Source: Balaenoptera acutorostrata
Taxonomy: Eukaryota > Chordata > Mammalia > Artiodactyla > Balaenopteridae
NCBI RefSeq assembly: GCF_949987535.1
Contig: NC_080071.1
Location: 25,445,736 to 25,509,735, forward strand
Direction of reading: 5' to 3'
Length of the DNA stretch: 64,000 nt
The notes beneath the pieces are model-generated. The model worked only from the letters and a program-made list of their open reading frames with translations, searched no databases and had not been told where the DNA came from. Below, one piece after another: positions 22,558 to 36,304 of this stretch. Each line of letters starts with the position of its first letter. Within the stretch, counting starts at the first letter, position 1. The translations under genes were made by a program, and so were the position numbers.

Positions 22558-25500
22558 GGAATAGACTTACAGAAATGTACACAGATACTAATGGTATGGC
22601 TTAATGAATTCTCATAAGGTGAACATGACTGTGTATCCATCACCCAGATCATGAAATAGAAAATCACCCACATAACAGAAGCACCCCCCCTCACATACTC
22701 CCAGAGCACTATCCTCTCCAAATTCAGTCACTATTCTGATATGTGAATAGACACACACCATAAAAGATTAGTGTGTGTCTGACGTTATTTTTATATTAGG
22801 TTGTGGAATTCAGTTTTTTTGTTGTATGTAGCAATAGTCCGCACTTGCTTATTGCTATAGATTGTGTTAATATACCCAATGCCTAGCCTATACTTTTTTG
22901 GAATTAACAAATAGTGCCCCTATGAACATCATTGGGTTGCATATGCATACATTTGGGAGGTTATATATATCTAGGACTGGAATTGTTGAGTCATAGGATA
23001 TACATATGTTCAGTGTTAATGGGTTCTGCCACTTTTCCAAAGACCATGAGAATAGCAGTGTATGAGAGTTCCTGTTGCTTTACATCCTCAGCAACAAGAA
23101 TTTTAAATATTCTGGTACGTAAGTAGTGGTTCTCATTGTGATTGCATTTCTCATATTGACCATATTGTTCTATTGTGTTGTACCTATTCACTTTTTGCTC
23201 ATTTTTCCATGGCTTTTTCCATCTTTTTACTGATTTTTAGGTGTTGTTTGTATATTTTGGACATGAGTCTTTTGTAAGGTATGTTTTTCTATTGATATCT
23301 TTTCTCAGTCCATGGTTTATATTTTCCATCCTCTTAACAGTCTTTTAATGAACACAAATTCTTAATGTGGCCCAATTTATAACATTTTTCTTTATCGTTA
23401 GGGCTTTTGGGTCTTGTTAGGAAATTCTTGCTTATTCCAAGAATATGAAGATACTTCCCTCTGCTTGTTGTAGAAGTTTCATTACTTTATCTTCCACATT
23501 TAGATTTAGAGCTTATCTTGAATCAGTTTTGAATTATAGTGTGAGGTGGGGATTAATATACATATTTTTCCTTTGACTCAACACCATTTATTGAAAAGAC
23601 TAATCTTTCCCTATTGTACTGCAGTGTAATCTTTATTATGATTTAAGTGACTATATAAGTGTGCGTCTATTTCTAATTCTATATTATGTTTCTCTGGTAT
23701 ATTACCTAGCTGAACATCACTCTGATTACTGTAACTTTAATAAGTCTTGAAAGTCCTCCAGCTTTGCTTTTCTTCTCAAAATTATCTTGTCTTTTCTTGG
23801 CCCTTTGCATTTCTGTATACAGTTAGGAACAGCTTGTCAAATGCCAACCCAAGAAAAAAAACGACTAGCATTTTTACTGGGCTTTTGTTGAATATATGAA
23901 TCAATCTGGGGAGAGATTTATGGTACAAAGTTGACATATTTTATTTATTTGTAATTCTTAATTTTAATGGTTAGCACCACCAGAAGAATGTTGTATAGAA
24001 GGGATAATAGTGGTATTCTTGTCTTAATTTGAATCTCAGGATGAGAGCTTTCTATATTTCATCTTTGAATGTAAGTTTGTTGAAACTATCAGAATAAGGA
24101 AGTTCCCTTTTTTGATTAGTTTGCTAAGGGTTAAAATGGCGTTGACTTTTATGAAAGGTGTATTCTACTTCTCTTGAGAAGATTATATGATTTTTCATCT
24201 TTATTCTGCTATTGTAGTAAATTACAGATTGAATTTCAATATTAGACCAATCTTACGTTCCTAGAATCATCACACTTCATTGTGTTGTCTTATCCACTCA
24301 ATATAATGGCAGCATTAAGTTGCTGCTATTTTAAGATTTTTCATCTATGTTTACTAGAGACATTTTCCTATAGTTTTCTTTACTTGAATGTCTTTGTCAA
24401 TTATTTTTATAAAGATTTTATTCAACTCATAAAACGTTGGAAAGTTTATTCTGGAAGAGTTTGTGTGAGACAGGTATTTTAAGATTTTGGTCCTAGAGAT
24501 AGATTTCTTTTTTAGGAAGATTTAAAATTATAGATTCTGTTTCTTACTGTGTTGGTTATATTAGATTGTTTTTTTTCCTAGGACTTAATCCTTTTTATTA
24601 GTGGTATAAAGTTGTTCATAAAACCTAATTTTTATCTTTTTAGTACTTGTGGGATTTATAGTGATATGTTTTAATTTCGACTACTAACAATAATTGCTGA
24701 ACAGTCCTGTTAGAGAGTGCCTACTTTTTATTAGTTTTTTAAAAGTAGAGAACATGCTTTTAATTTTGTTGATTTTGTATTTTGAATGCTTTTTTTTAAA
24801 ATTTCATGAGTCTCTGCCCTCATCTTCATTATTTCCTTCACTTAACTTGTTTTGGGTTTCATTTGCTGTTTTTTTAAAAATTCTAAACTTCCAGAGATGG
24901 ATATTTTGATTGTAGAGTTTCAATCTTTGGTTTTATATGCGTTTAAGACCGTAAAATTCTTCTCTAAGCACTGTTTTAGTTACAGTCCACAAATTCTGAT
25001 AGATTCTATCTTCATTATCATTCAGGTCTAAATATTTTCCAATTCCCCTTGTGTCTTTAATTGTTTTTTTGGCCTGTGGTTTATTTCTGAATGATGCGTA
25101 TGTGTGTTCTTTGTTGTATTTCTTCTTCATTTTGGTAATTTCACTGACTTAATTTCACTGTTGTCAGAAACATCCCATGAATGCATTCAGTTTTTTAAAA
25201 TATTTGAGACTTGCTTTATGAACTAATATCTCAGCAAATATGACTATTTGCTAGGAATGTGTGTTCTTTATTATTGTCTGCAGTGTTTTATATATGAAAA
25301 TAAGGGCAACTTTTTATACTGTTTTGTTTAGATCATTTATATCTTTTCTGATTTTTCTTCTGCTTTATCTAGTTATTAAAAACAAAGAGTTAAAGCCCCC
25401 ACTGTAATTATGGATTTGTCTCTTTTTCTTTTTAGTTATGTACTTTGAACCCATGACACTGGTGCAGTAAAATTTAGAATTTTTATATCTTCTGGTGGAT

Positions 25501-26310
25501 TGACCTTTTTATGATGTGATTTTGCTCTTGTTTTATGGTAATACATGTTGCCTACTTTGTTGCTACTAATATAACAACACCAGCTTTATTTTGGATGGTG
25601 TTTACATGGTGTTTCTTTTTCTATCATTTTTCTTTCAAAATTTCTGTGTCGTGTATTATTTAAGATGTCTTTTTTATAAGAGGCATATATATTTTTAATT
25701 TTTTAAAACAAGTCTGACAATCTTAGTCATTTAATTGAGGTATTGCAATGTTTTACATTTAATGTATTGTAAGTACTAATATATTTTTGATATAATGCTG
25801 GGTTTGGTTTGCTAATTTTTTGAGTATGTCTGTGTCTATGTTCATGAATGATGTTAGTTTGCAGTTTTCTTTTATTGTAATGCCTTTCTCAGGATTATGC
25901 TGTCCTCATAAAGTACATTGGGAAGTACTTCCTTCTCTTCTAGGTACTAGAAGAGTTTGTGTGGAATTAACATTATTTCTTTCTAAAATGTTTGGTAGAA
26001 TTTTCTAGTGGTATTATTAAGGCTTAGTATTTACTTTCTTGGAAGGATTTTAACTATTGTAAATTTCATTAATCTATATATATTTTCAGGTTATCTATTT
26101 CTTTTTGTATGAACTTCGGTAGTTTGTATCTTTTAAGAAATTGGTTCATTTCAGCTACACGGTTGAACTTATGGCATACATTTTTTTATAATATTCTCTT
26201 ATTATCCTGATAATATCTGAAGGGTCTTTAAAGGTGCTTTCTCTTTCATTGCTGATATTAGTAAATGTGTCTACCTTTTTTGACATTTTTCTAGAGGTTT
26301 ACCAATTTTA
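22558..26310 (-). mobile_element. Long old L1 (L1M-like), antisense: 3' UTR and ORF2
   Basis: The left end reads as the antisense of an old L1 3' UTR ('ttctcataaggtgaacatgac', 'gtatccatcacccagatcatg'). ORF2 in antisense follows: 'ggttatatatatctaggactgg', 'gttgagtcataggatatac', 'gtgtatgagagttcctgttg', 'ttttggacatgagtctttt', 'caacaccatttattgaaaag', 'gaatcaatctggggagagat', and around 25380-25450 'aaagcccccactgtaattatgg', the 'VGDFNT' endonuclease region in antisense. The element ends near 26310. It is much more diverged than the L1 at 52-58 kb and has no usable frame. The small open frames at 22932, 24282, 24694, 24933 and 25820 are remnants or chance. Confidence 0.7.
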
Positions 26311-27000
26311 AAAGTTATTTTTATTATTAAACATCCTTGCTTGAGTACCTTCAAAAAGATTTTTAAGTGAGTAAACATTTCTTGACCAAAAAAAAAAAAA
26401 AAGGAAAGGCTAAAGACCCATAACAACCAAATGCCTAATATAAAGCATGAATATTAATTAGATCCTCTAGTTCAACAAAACCAGGTACATTATTTGTAGA
26501 AATTGCACAAATTTTAATATAGACTTGATTTTAGATAATAGAATCATTTTTAATTTTCATAAGTATGAAAATGGTGCCACGACTATGCAGAATATATTTA
26601 CTTTTAGGAGGTGTATGCTGATGTACTTCAAGTATTGTTACGTCTACAAATTATTTTGAAAAAGCTTAGCCCAAAATAAATGATACAGAAAATATGTCAG
26701 TTGTTGAATTTGGGTGGTGAATATATGGGTAGTTACTGAACTATTCATTTCCTTTTTTTATATATTTAAAAATTATTTTAAAAAGCTGAAAAATATTTCA
26801 ATGTTAGGCACTGCCTACCACCAGCAAATCAAAGGGAGCCTTTAGTGTGAGCTAAACTGATCAGTGAAGACTTCATTGAGGATTTGGGGGTTTTGGTTGG
26901 GCTTTCAAACTGGAGCAAAGTTAGGTAGATGGAATAAAAGAGGGAGGTCATGCTTGAAAGGGAGTAATATAAACAAAAGTTGAGAGATTAAGATGAAAAT
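26311..27000. other. unannotated DNA with possible L2 scrap
   Basis: Nothing coding. An A-run is at about 26388-26402. 26860-27000 ('cagtgaagacttcattgagg' followed by 'gggagtaatataaac') is reminiscent of antisense L2, but too short to be sure. Confidence 0.45.
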
Positions 27001-30000
27001 GACTTGGCACTTTTGACTTGCATTACTCCCAGTCACTCCTGGGAGCTCTTTGCTAAGGGTGATAAAGCTGGCTGTCTGAAACTTTATTTATGACTATGCT
27101 ATAGTAGTATCAATTTTCCCTAAATAAGAGGTTCCATGTTCATTGGGAGAATTTTGGAGGAATTTGTTTAAACGTCTTATTTTAAGTACTATGAGTCATT
27201 CATTACACTATTTGCTAGTTCCTTCACCAAAGTTTCTGTTTTAAGGATTACTGCATTTCTCCCCTCAGAAGTGTGTTTCTTATTTGTAGAGTGGCATGGG
27301 AAAAATAAACTTTCTATATGTTCATCATTGCTCTGTTACTCCCTGTAAATATTTAGGAATCAGAATGCTACTTATCTGTTAATATAATCAAAGCTCCCAG
27401 TTATTATTTCAGGGTTCATGCCTCAGAAAATATGTTAAATTTTCTTAGTGAAATTTCTTCATGTTGCTCAATCATATTACCTATGGCCCCTTCTGCCTCC
27501 CTTCCCAAATTCTTCTGTATCCCAGGTCCAAATGATGATAATGATAGCTCTGCACTCAGTCTCTTACCTTCTGAATAATAGCAGCACCTAGCACTTAACA
27601 CTGTATTTGGTTTTCCATTTTCAAAATGCTTTGCAATCAGTGACCGGCTGAGCTCCCTTAACCGTGAAATTTATTTCTTGATGACAGAAGGAACAAAACC
27701 TTGGCATCTGGCTATGCCCACTATTGCCACCATGGAGCAGGGAGAAAAATCAGTGCTGTGGATAGAGGAGGAGGTTAGGGGTCAGGAGATTTGTGTCCTA
27801 TTTTTGACTCTGAGCTTGACTTATGCACAACCTGGCTTAAGGCAGCAATTGCTCACTGTAAATTTTACCACCTGTAGGAGAAGGAGGATGGAATCCACAT
27901 TGAAAAGATGAGAAACTCATCTGTCACAAATAGGATGCCTTGAATTTGTAGTGGGACTTTGGTACCTGATGAAATTGTTAACAGAATGATATATGGAGAC
28001 TATCCCTCCATGATGTGGTATTTTCTATTAAAAGATTAATTTTCTGAAATTATATGGTGAGTAAAAACAGCCTCACTACATTTATTTCCCATATTCTTCC
28101 CCTTCTTAAAAGTCAGTAAGTCCAGAAAAAAAAAAAAAACAGAAATAACACAAGGCTAAACCCAGTTAGTTACACTCAGTAAACTATGAACTCTTTATAT
28201 ATGTCACAGTCATTGTGATAACATTTAATAATTATAAAAAAGACTTAATGAGAATTTCTAGTGGCATACATCATAAGACTTGGTGATCAAACTGACAGTC
28301 TCCCCTCTTCTAATTTTGAGTATTTTTTTTTGTTTTTAGTGCAAATGACAGGTTAAATTATAAGGTATCTATTAATATAGAAGAAAAGAAGATAGTGCAG
28401 AAGAACAATAGATAATGGCATTGATAGTGACAATAATTCAGAAAAAGACAGATGTGTTTATCTGGATACCTGTTTTGATCTGTCCTTTTTTATGACAGAT
28501 GTTATTAGTTGTCAATGGAATTTGTGTATCTGAGTCTCTGTTTCATACAGGAAAGCATCTCATGCATATATTTTGGTTGGACATGTTCTATTACAGAAGA
28601 GTAGATGACTGATACTAAACATATGACATTTACTTGATTTCCCATAAAAATGAAAGTGATACCTTTTCTAAAGTAGGTGAAAAAAGTAAAATCCTGATTT
28701 AAGCATTTCTAAAGGGAATATGTGGGATGAACTTTGGAACAGGGGAAGAAATCATTCAGTGATTTTATGTTGGTAAGAAAACACAATTATATAAACCCAT
28801 AGAAGGTGGCTTCTGCCCCTTTTCTCTCCCCATTCTTCAGGGAGAGGCTATTTCTATCACAACAAGGGACACTGAATATACATGTTCCACTCACATTGAA
28901 GTCCTGCCTGGGGAGAGTGATTTGAGGGGGACTTACAAGGTCAATTAGTGAAATTATTAGTTTTCCAAACTGGAAGCTTCCATATCCCTGTCTTGCCATA
29001 TTTATTTCTGCTTTGAAGTGATAGCGAATGTGAAATAGAATGTTCTAATAAAACCTGAAAAATTAAGAAAGAGAACCAAATGTTTTCATTTATCTAAATA
29101 TTCGATACATTTATAACCATAGCCCATCAATGGCTAATTTTTCAGTTTCCCATTTCAAAACATTGGCCTGGTGTTTAGGCCAGATGAGGGAAAGAAGAGA
29201 TCAACTCCTTCATGGATTCACTTTCATGGTTTTGGGGTTATTCATGATATGGTGATTTTGTGGTAAAATCAATGGAGAGAATTATTATCATTATTAATTT
29301 TTGCTCACTTTATTCTCTCAAACATTTGAGCCCAGTAAGAAGGGTGCTGCCATCCTTCTCCTTGATCACAAAAGTGACAGGTTTGTTTCTCATATCCCTT
29401 ATAACATTGGTAAAAATTAGCAAATTGTACCTACTTTACAATTGGGGGAAATAAAGTAGACTACTGTCTTATTGGTCCTCAAGATTCAGTGGGGGAAGTA
29501 GAATTTAGGTCAAGGCCTCTGACTTTTCCTACCACTGTCTGCTAACTTTCTTGGGAAAGTATACAGTCCAGTAAAATATTATATAGTTGTACTCATTTGT
29601 TAATCAGTGTTTGTGTCAGAAATGCTTTGATTTCATTGGATATGATAGAGAAAACTTTACTAGTAATGAAAAAAAAAATCTAATGCAATTTAAGAAAACT
29701 TTGGTACAATAATGCTTTCCCCTCCAGTTTTCTAGATTTTCACTCATGATATACATTTTTTGGTGTTTCTTTAAGCAGAAAATTCAAGTGTTAAGACAAA
29801 ATAAATCTACATACCTTTTTAAAGTATAAATGGTTGGTGTGGCTGTTCGCTCATAAAATAACTTCACAAGCATCAGTGTTATACTGCTGAAACTTGTTTT
29901 GAAAGCAAAGAATGCTCTTTCTTCAAAACACGTAAGTATATTCAAACTCCTCATGTCCTTTCTCTGAATTATAGCATCTCCTAGATCCTGAGTGTTCTGG

Positions 30001-30794
30001 CAAGGGTTCTAGCCAGACTTCACCTGGACTTCTGTGGACCATGACCAAGAATCAGTGCACCATCTTAACCATCACACTGAGCTTGAACAGTTCAGGTTCA
30101 TCAACAATTTGGGGCAAGAGCCTGGCTTGAGAAGTTATCAGATGTTTTAAGCATAAGGAGTTCAATCTTGTGGTGCTGAAATTGTTTATTCTTCTAAACA
30201 CTCAAGAAGCAACATTTAATGTGTAGTAAAAACCCAACATTCTTCCCAGGTTTTGTGGAGGGTATGAATTCAGGACCTATTGTAGCCAAGATCCGGGAGA
30301 GGTAGACCATGCTAAAGGCCAAGAAACTCAAACCTGATGATTTATATAGTTACGTGCTATTTCTAGACTGTCTTTATTCAAGCTGGTAAGAACGTCATTA
30401 ATGGATGCAGATCCATAAAATGGACCAAACAAGAAACGAGCTTATGTTTTAACACAAAAGGTCTGTACTTTTTACTGTCTGTGAGAAAGAAAAAAAATCA
30501 GCAATCTTATCTCCTCCAACAGATGTTTATGTGTTCCCAAAGAGTACAGGCTTTTCAATCAAGAATTGGAATATCTTGATTTGATAAAGTTTTTCTAAAT
30601 TACACTTCCCACTAGATACTTGATATATGGGAATAGGGAGAGCCATAAGAAAACTTACTTTTAAGTTAAAAGAATAATAAATACCATTTACTCCTACTGA
30701 ATTTATAGAGATTTGTATGTGGGTCTGGCTATATATGTATCTATATCAGAATGGTAGTATTGTAGGTTATTATTATTTTCTTTTTTCCTACTCC
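27001..30794. other. Repeat-poor stretch, no gene recognised
   Basis: About 3.8 kb of mostly unassigned DNA. Open frames stay under 80 codons and lack recognisable similarity. A-runs occur near 28126 and 29670. At 30258-30380 a short frame interrupted by one stop follows an acceptor-like 'attcttcccag'; it is listed under findings because I cannot identify it. Confidence 0.5.
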
Positions 30795-31010
30795 ATAGTA
30801 GGTTTTAGATTATTAGGTCAAAGAGACCTGGAATTGAATCCCAGCTTTGCCACCTACTAGCTGTGTGACTTGCTTAAAAGTCAACCTTTGTGAGAATCAG
30901 TTTCCTCATTTTTAAAATGTTAAATAATTATAATAGCTACCTCATAAAGTGGTTGTGAGAATTAATGCAATGATATAAGGCACCCGGGGTATACAAGTCA
31001 TTTAATATAT
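30795..31010 (+). repeat. MIR SINE, sense
   Basis: Good MIR order: 'agagacctggaattgaatccc' (B-box region), 'agctttgccacctactagctgtgtgactt', 'aatcagtttcctcattttta', 'tagctacctcataaagtggttgtgag' and 'ttaatgcaatgatataaggc'. Ancient SINE shared across mammals. Confidence 0.75.
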
Positions 31011-31248
31011 ATTACTTATCATTACAATAGCTATTATCTGTATTTTTATAAGCATGTGCTCATTTTATAAAATAGAAACCCCAATATGAATTATTCACTT
31101 AAAAAAAAAAACTCCCATGAACATTCATTTTGCTTTTTTTTTGTTTTCTTAATTGACAATGCCAACCTTAGTTGTATATGTAGTCATTTCTGTAATTAGT
31201 GATCAATTACTCATTATTCATGCATACTCAACTCTTTGTCATTATTTT

Positions 31249-31548
31249 TTTTTTTTTTAATTTTATTTATTTATTTATTTATTTATGGCTGTGTTGGGTC
31301 TTCGTTTCTGTGCGAGGGCTTTCTCTAGTTGCGGGAAGTGGGGGCCACTCTTCATCGCGGTGCATGGGCCTCTCACTATCGCGGCCTCTCTTGTTGCGGA
31401 GCACAGGCTCCAGACGCGCAGGCTCAGTAGTTGTGGCTCACGGGCCCAGTTGCTCCGCGGCATGTGGGATCTTCCCAGACCAGGGCTCGAACCCGCGTCC
31501 CCTGCATTGGCAGGCAGACTCTCAACCACTGCGCCACCAGGGAAGCCC
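31249..31548 (-). mobile_element. CHR-type SINE, minus strand, complete
   Basis: Full copy of the common subfamily, without the 24-bp duplication. Minus-strand head GGGCTTCCCTGGTGGCGCAG, B box GGTTCGAGCCC-like, body with 'gagaggccgcgatagtgaga', and an ATAA-repeat tail. Target-site duplication tgtcattatttt at 31237-31248 and 31549-31560. CpGs are largely kept, which suggests a fairly recent insertion. Three overlapping open frames here are readings of the SINE, not genes. Confidence 0.96.
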
Positions 31549-31560
31549 TGTCATTATTTT

Positions 31561-34265
31561 GATGCTCTTCTAGTTGGATTTTATATTCTTATTCTGTATG
31601 GATTTACTAATATTTAAAAGATCTTAACATACTAAATTGAAATATATTCTTTTATGGATGTATGTAAATATCTCTCAAATCTCAAAGCTTTACTAATTAA
31701 GACTATGAAACAAAGCCTTAATATAGTTAAAGAAAATTAAGAATTATCCCATAATTCAAATACAATTTAGGAATTATTTCCATTTAATCCGCTCCCCAGG
31801 TCTACACACAAGACTTTTCCAGCAAAACAGGCTGCTGCCATAGGTGTTTAAATGAGATCACCATTTGGCTGAAGCTTGCTGCACAAGAAAAGCCCATTTC
31901 ACAGTCTATTCACACCCGACTTTATGGCACTTCGCCAAGGAAGGGCAAAACAGTTTAGATGCTCACAATAAGAACCAGCTTGAACCTTATTTAACTTCCA
32001 AACCTTCTAAATTTCTTTAAGGCTCAGGTAATTCCCACAAAGTCTTGCCTCACTTCCTCCCTGCACTCACCCCCTGCCCCCTGGGAAATCAAACCACCTA
32101 CTTACTGGAAGAAACAAACACTACTAGTTTGTTTCTGTACGATTTAGGGTTTCCCAGATTTTAGGAAAACTTAAAGAGAGGGATAAGATTTTATCTTAAA
32201 AATAGTAACTACCAGCAATACCTAAGTGGGGTAATCCGTGTACATATTTAGTATTCATTTTCTACCCGTATAAACTCTGTATGCCAATAGACGAAAAAAG
32301 AAAAGAAAAAGCATGAATTATAATGATGCTGTTATAGGGTTGATTTTCATGCGTGGCTTGGAAGATTGTATTTTTATTCACTACTTTTAGGAAAAACATG
32401 TAGCTTCTCATATAATTAACAAAAACCATATTAACTAAAAACCATTAACAAATGCTAAGTGGAAGTGGAAGTTTTGTCTAAACTACTCAGTGGTAGAGAA
32501 TGTTGAACAAATACTCTCCAAATAGCAATGCTAAAATTACACCTTATACATATTTGTGGGTACTTTCATTTTATCTTATGCCCGTATCTGCACCATTCTG
32601 CTAAATAAGTCAAATTTATACAGAAGTAGGATATATTTAAATGTAAACCCTAAAAAATGTTGAAGGCAGGAAGGAAATGGTGAAATAGGTGATCATATAA
32701 TATCCAGAGTACTTAGGCTAAAAATGGAAGGATCAGTAAAGTACTCTGTCCTGATCTAAATCCCCACGCTTGCTCTCTGATCAGAAATGAAACTGATTAA
32801 CGACAGGACAAATCCTGACAGAGCAGCTATTTGTAAAGGGAATTCACAGCTATATAAATGCTGGGCTTAACCTTAAGCACCAAAGATCAACCACTGATAG
32901 TGTCCTGTTGTCTGTACAAGGATTGGTCTAGCCACAAAAATGTATTTTTGCTTTGGAAATCTTTTCGCCTCATGGATACATTCCCCCCAAATTTTGTCTA
33001 TCTTGTCCAATGGGTATAGTCAATGTCTCAGAGGACAGATATAATTATAGGAAAAAAAAGAAGTGTACAAGTATAAATTTGGTAGAATTAATAAAGGAAA
33101 ATAATGTAAGAAGAAAAGAATGTTTTTGCTTCAGTAATATTTCTAACCCCCAAAATAAATTTGTTTGTTAAATCAAGATCAAAACAAACTATATTTGATA
33201 ATATATATATATATATATATTTATAATGTTTGTTTTATATAGAATCGTTTCTTTTCCCTCTTTATTTTTTTCTTTCAATTTTCATGTCTTAGTATTTACT
33301 TTCTGTATTTGGCTATTTCCCTGTGATATAATTTAACATGCTTTTTTTGTCTTTTGACTTACTGTAAACTGGTAGTTAAATCTATAGAATCAATTTGACT
33401 GAAGTTGGAGTTCCTTTTTATCACCTTTAACTTGAAGGAATTGTGTTGACATAGAAATAAACAGGCCAATGTTAAGCAGACTTTCATTAATGGTTTCTTT
33501 TATTTGTTGTTGATGGGAGGATTGGGAATCAACTTCAGACCATCTCCACTCAAATCAGTGACAGTATTCAAAACACTAAGACTGAATCGCAACAGTGATA
33601 CCTTTGTATGTCTCCATACATTTCCATTTCAGAGAGTGGGTTTCATTTTTTTCTTGAGTATTCTATGGGCAGTGGAGCTTGGGATTTTTGACCCTGGGCT
33701 GAATATACAGAAAATGGGGGGAAAAAAAGAAAGAAGATGAAGACTGAGTTGAGTCTAATCCTTTTGGAATATAATTTGGCCAACTATTGAGTCTAGTCTA
33801 CTTTTGAATAGTTTGAACTTTTTAGAAGAGAAAATAGGATGTTCTTTGCTCTCACTAGTGTCTCAATGCTAACTCAGTGCCTGGCTTTGCTGATGCTATT
33901 GTCAGAGTAAGAGGATCAGCCAATCTTCTTTTTATTCTCATTGCCTTTTCAGCTTCTTCCTAACCCCTTTCACCAACCCTAGATCATAAATAGATGAGCT
34001 CAATCTAAGGTGAAGGCAAAGAACTACTAAACCAGAGCCTGGCAGATTGAGTCAGTGGATGCCCCAAATGATTTAGGGGTAAGCTCATAACACATTTTTC
34101 TCTTCCTCCATCTGTTTCTCTCTAGATCTGTGGATAGCACTGATGTGTTATGGCAAAAGAAGTCCTGGAGCAAATATAAACAAATTATCATGTATTTTGC
34201 AATGTACACCTAATCAACATTGGGTAATTTTCTCAAATATCAGAAAGATTAGCAAATCTTTGTAT
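31561..34265. other. Repeat-poor stretch, no gene recognised
   Basis: No coding exon, RNA or young repeat seen in about 2.7 kb. An (AT)n tract of about 22 bp lies at 33200-33221. Open frames of 72 and 78 codons at 32953 and 33504 have no recognisable similarity. Confidence 0.5.
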
Positions 34266-34277
34266 TGTTGCACTTTT

Positions 34278-34402
34278 TTTTTTTTTTTTTTTTGGCTATG
34301 CCACACAGCTTGCAGGATCTTAGTTCCCAGACCAAGGACTGAATCTGGGCCCTCAGCAGTGAAAGCGCAGAGTCCTAACCACTGGACCGCCAGGGAATTC
34401 CC
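34278..34402 (-). mobile_element. Short tRNA-derived SINE (CHR-related), minus strand
   Basis: T-run of about 19 on the left (tail), then 'ggctatgccacacagcttgc' and the tRNA-like head GGGAATTCCCTGGCGGTCCA on the right (minus strand). Target-site duplication tgttgcactttt at 34266-34277 and 34403-34414. Same compact type as 10931 and 14097. Confidence 0.93.
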
Positions 34403-34414
34403 TGTTGCACTTTT

Positions 34415-35741
34415 AAATGCATCTTTAATTGAATTTTTTTTTGCTTAAATGTTCATGAATTGAAGAAAATTCATGTTTTTAAAAACACTTTGAGTATCTC
34501 ACATTTAAATTTGTCATTGTTTTTTGGAAACATAATTCTTTAGTCTTTAAAACAAGGTTATTTGGATAGAAATGCTGCTAAAACCTTAACCATAAATGCA
34601 GTAATATTGAATATAAACATTTCAGTTAAGGATCTCACTTCCTTGTTTAGTTGGGGTGAAGAAGAAACTGTATTTTAAAAATACCTTTAACCTAAAATCT
34701 TTCACACTTACTGGGAGACTGTAAATTGCACTAATAACATTCTGTTGACCACTTTATTAAAGCAAAAGTGAAAGAAAACCCTCATATTGCCAAACCACGT
34801 ATTGTTTATTTAAAAGTGTTAAATGGAGTTGGTGATTTGGGCCCCTTATTACTTGAGTGCTGAGTATATTGAAATTTGTAAAATTGCTAAGTGTTACATT
34901 GCTGGAGCTGTGATGTGGCCTGACCACCAAGTGTAAATACTACAGTACAAACCAGGGGGCAAATATTAGGGAAAAGGAAGCTTATTTACCCATGATTTTT
35001 ACCCATTCATTTTTATGTTGTATGTAATGTAGATTTTTGGTTCTTAAAATCTTTACCTTCTACTCATATAGCATCTCTATTTAATTTACTAATTGTCATT
35101 ATCATAAATTATCATCGTGTTTATTATTTCCACTATACATATTTTTACAAAGTGATGACATGATTGCACTTTCTGTATTTACTCCCAGGTACTTCAAAAT
35201 GAACATTTGTAATTTACCACCCATTTTGGGGACACTATCTTTTTATCAGCTTAATTAGGCTGTATCTTACTTAGCATTTTCTCAGGACTGGATTGTAGTA
35301 AGGTCTTGTGACAGAAGCACTTTAGAGTGTGTGCTGTCTAATACTGCTGCTTTATTTTTCATGTTTCTGCTCATTAGTTAGAGCATTAATTTGGTTTTTC
35401 TATTTAATTAGCAGTCTGACATTAAAAATAACTTATTTCAAGTAATATTCATTTTACAGGTTTTAATAAGTTTACATATTGTATTTGTAACCTATGCAGG
35501 GAAATTTCGCTGTCAGATGTATTTGTCTTGGTTTCTTAAGATTGTAATACAAAAGGAAGTGTTTCAGTGATACATATATTATTGAAATATATGATATATA
35601 TAAAACTTTTATCAACCAATATACTTATTATAATTAAAATTAAGATATTCTGATCATCAAATTTAAAGTTACAAATGGGTCAAAGAAGCATGATTAGTTT
35701 GATAGAAGATACAGAAATGGATATATTCTGGATTTAGATTA
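34415..35741. other. Repeat-poor stretch, no gene recognised
   Basis: About 1.3 kb with no repeat or coding feature I recognise; AT-rich, with few long homopolymers. Confidence 0.5.
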
Positions 35742-35757
35742 TAAAGCAGATATTTTA

Positions 35758-35963
35758 TTTTATTTTATTTTAATTTTTTTAAAACATCTTTATTGGAGTA
35801 TAATTGCTTTACAATGGTGTGTTAGTTTCTGCTTTATAACAAAGTGAATCAGTTGTACATATACATATGTTCCCATGTCTCTTCGCTCTTGCATCTCCCT
35901 CCCTCCCACCCTCCCTATCCCACCCCTCTAGGTGGTCACAAAGCACCGAGCTGATCTCCGTGT
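35758..35963 (-). mobile_element. 5'-truncated L1 3' UTR stub, minus strand
   Basis: The TTTTA-rich left end is the poly(A) tail. It is followed by the antisense L1 3' terminus ('catctttattggagtataat', 'ccctatcccacccctctagg', 'gcaccgagctgatctcc'), where the copy is truncated after about 200 bp. Target-site duplication taaagcagatatttta at 35742-35757 and 35964-35979, perfect over 16 bp. This is a textbook 5'-truncated insertion by target-primed reverse transcription. Confidence 0.96.
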
Positions 35964-35979
35964 TAAAGCAGATATTTTA

Positions 35980-36304
35980 ACATAAATTATTCAGCACAAT
36001 AGTCCAAATATATGTGTGTTTTGCAGGTAAAATAGCATAAAAGTAAACTGACACTACCGTGGCAAGTAAATACAATTTTGTTGGGTGATTTTGAAAGAAA
36101 ATATTTACAGATATTGTATGTTTATTTTAAGCTGTCAAACCCTTTTTGTTTTTGAATAACATCTTAGGCAGATACCTAATACTTAAAAGAGATAAAATTT
36201 TAAATGGCTTGGTTTGAAATGGGGTGGATGGTTCAGAGATACAGCTGCTTAAAAACCTCCCTGTTCTCTGGGATCTAAGGAGCAGACTTAAAAAACCACC
36301 GAAT
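35980..36304. other. unannotated DNA
   Basis: No feature recognised between two L1-derived pieces. Confidence 0.5.
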
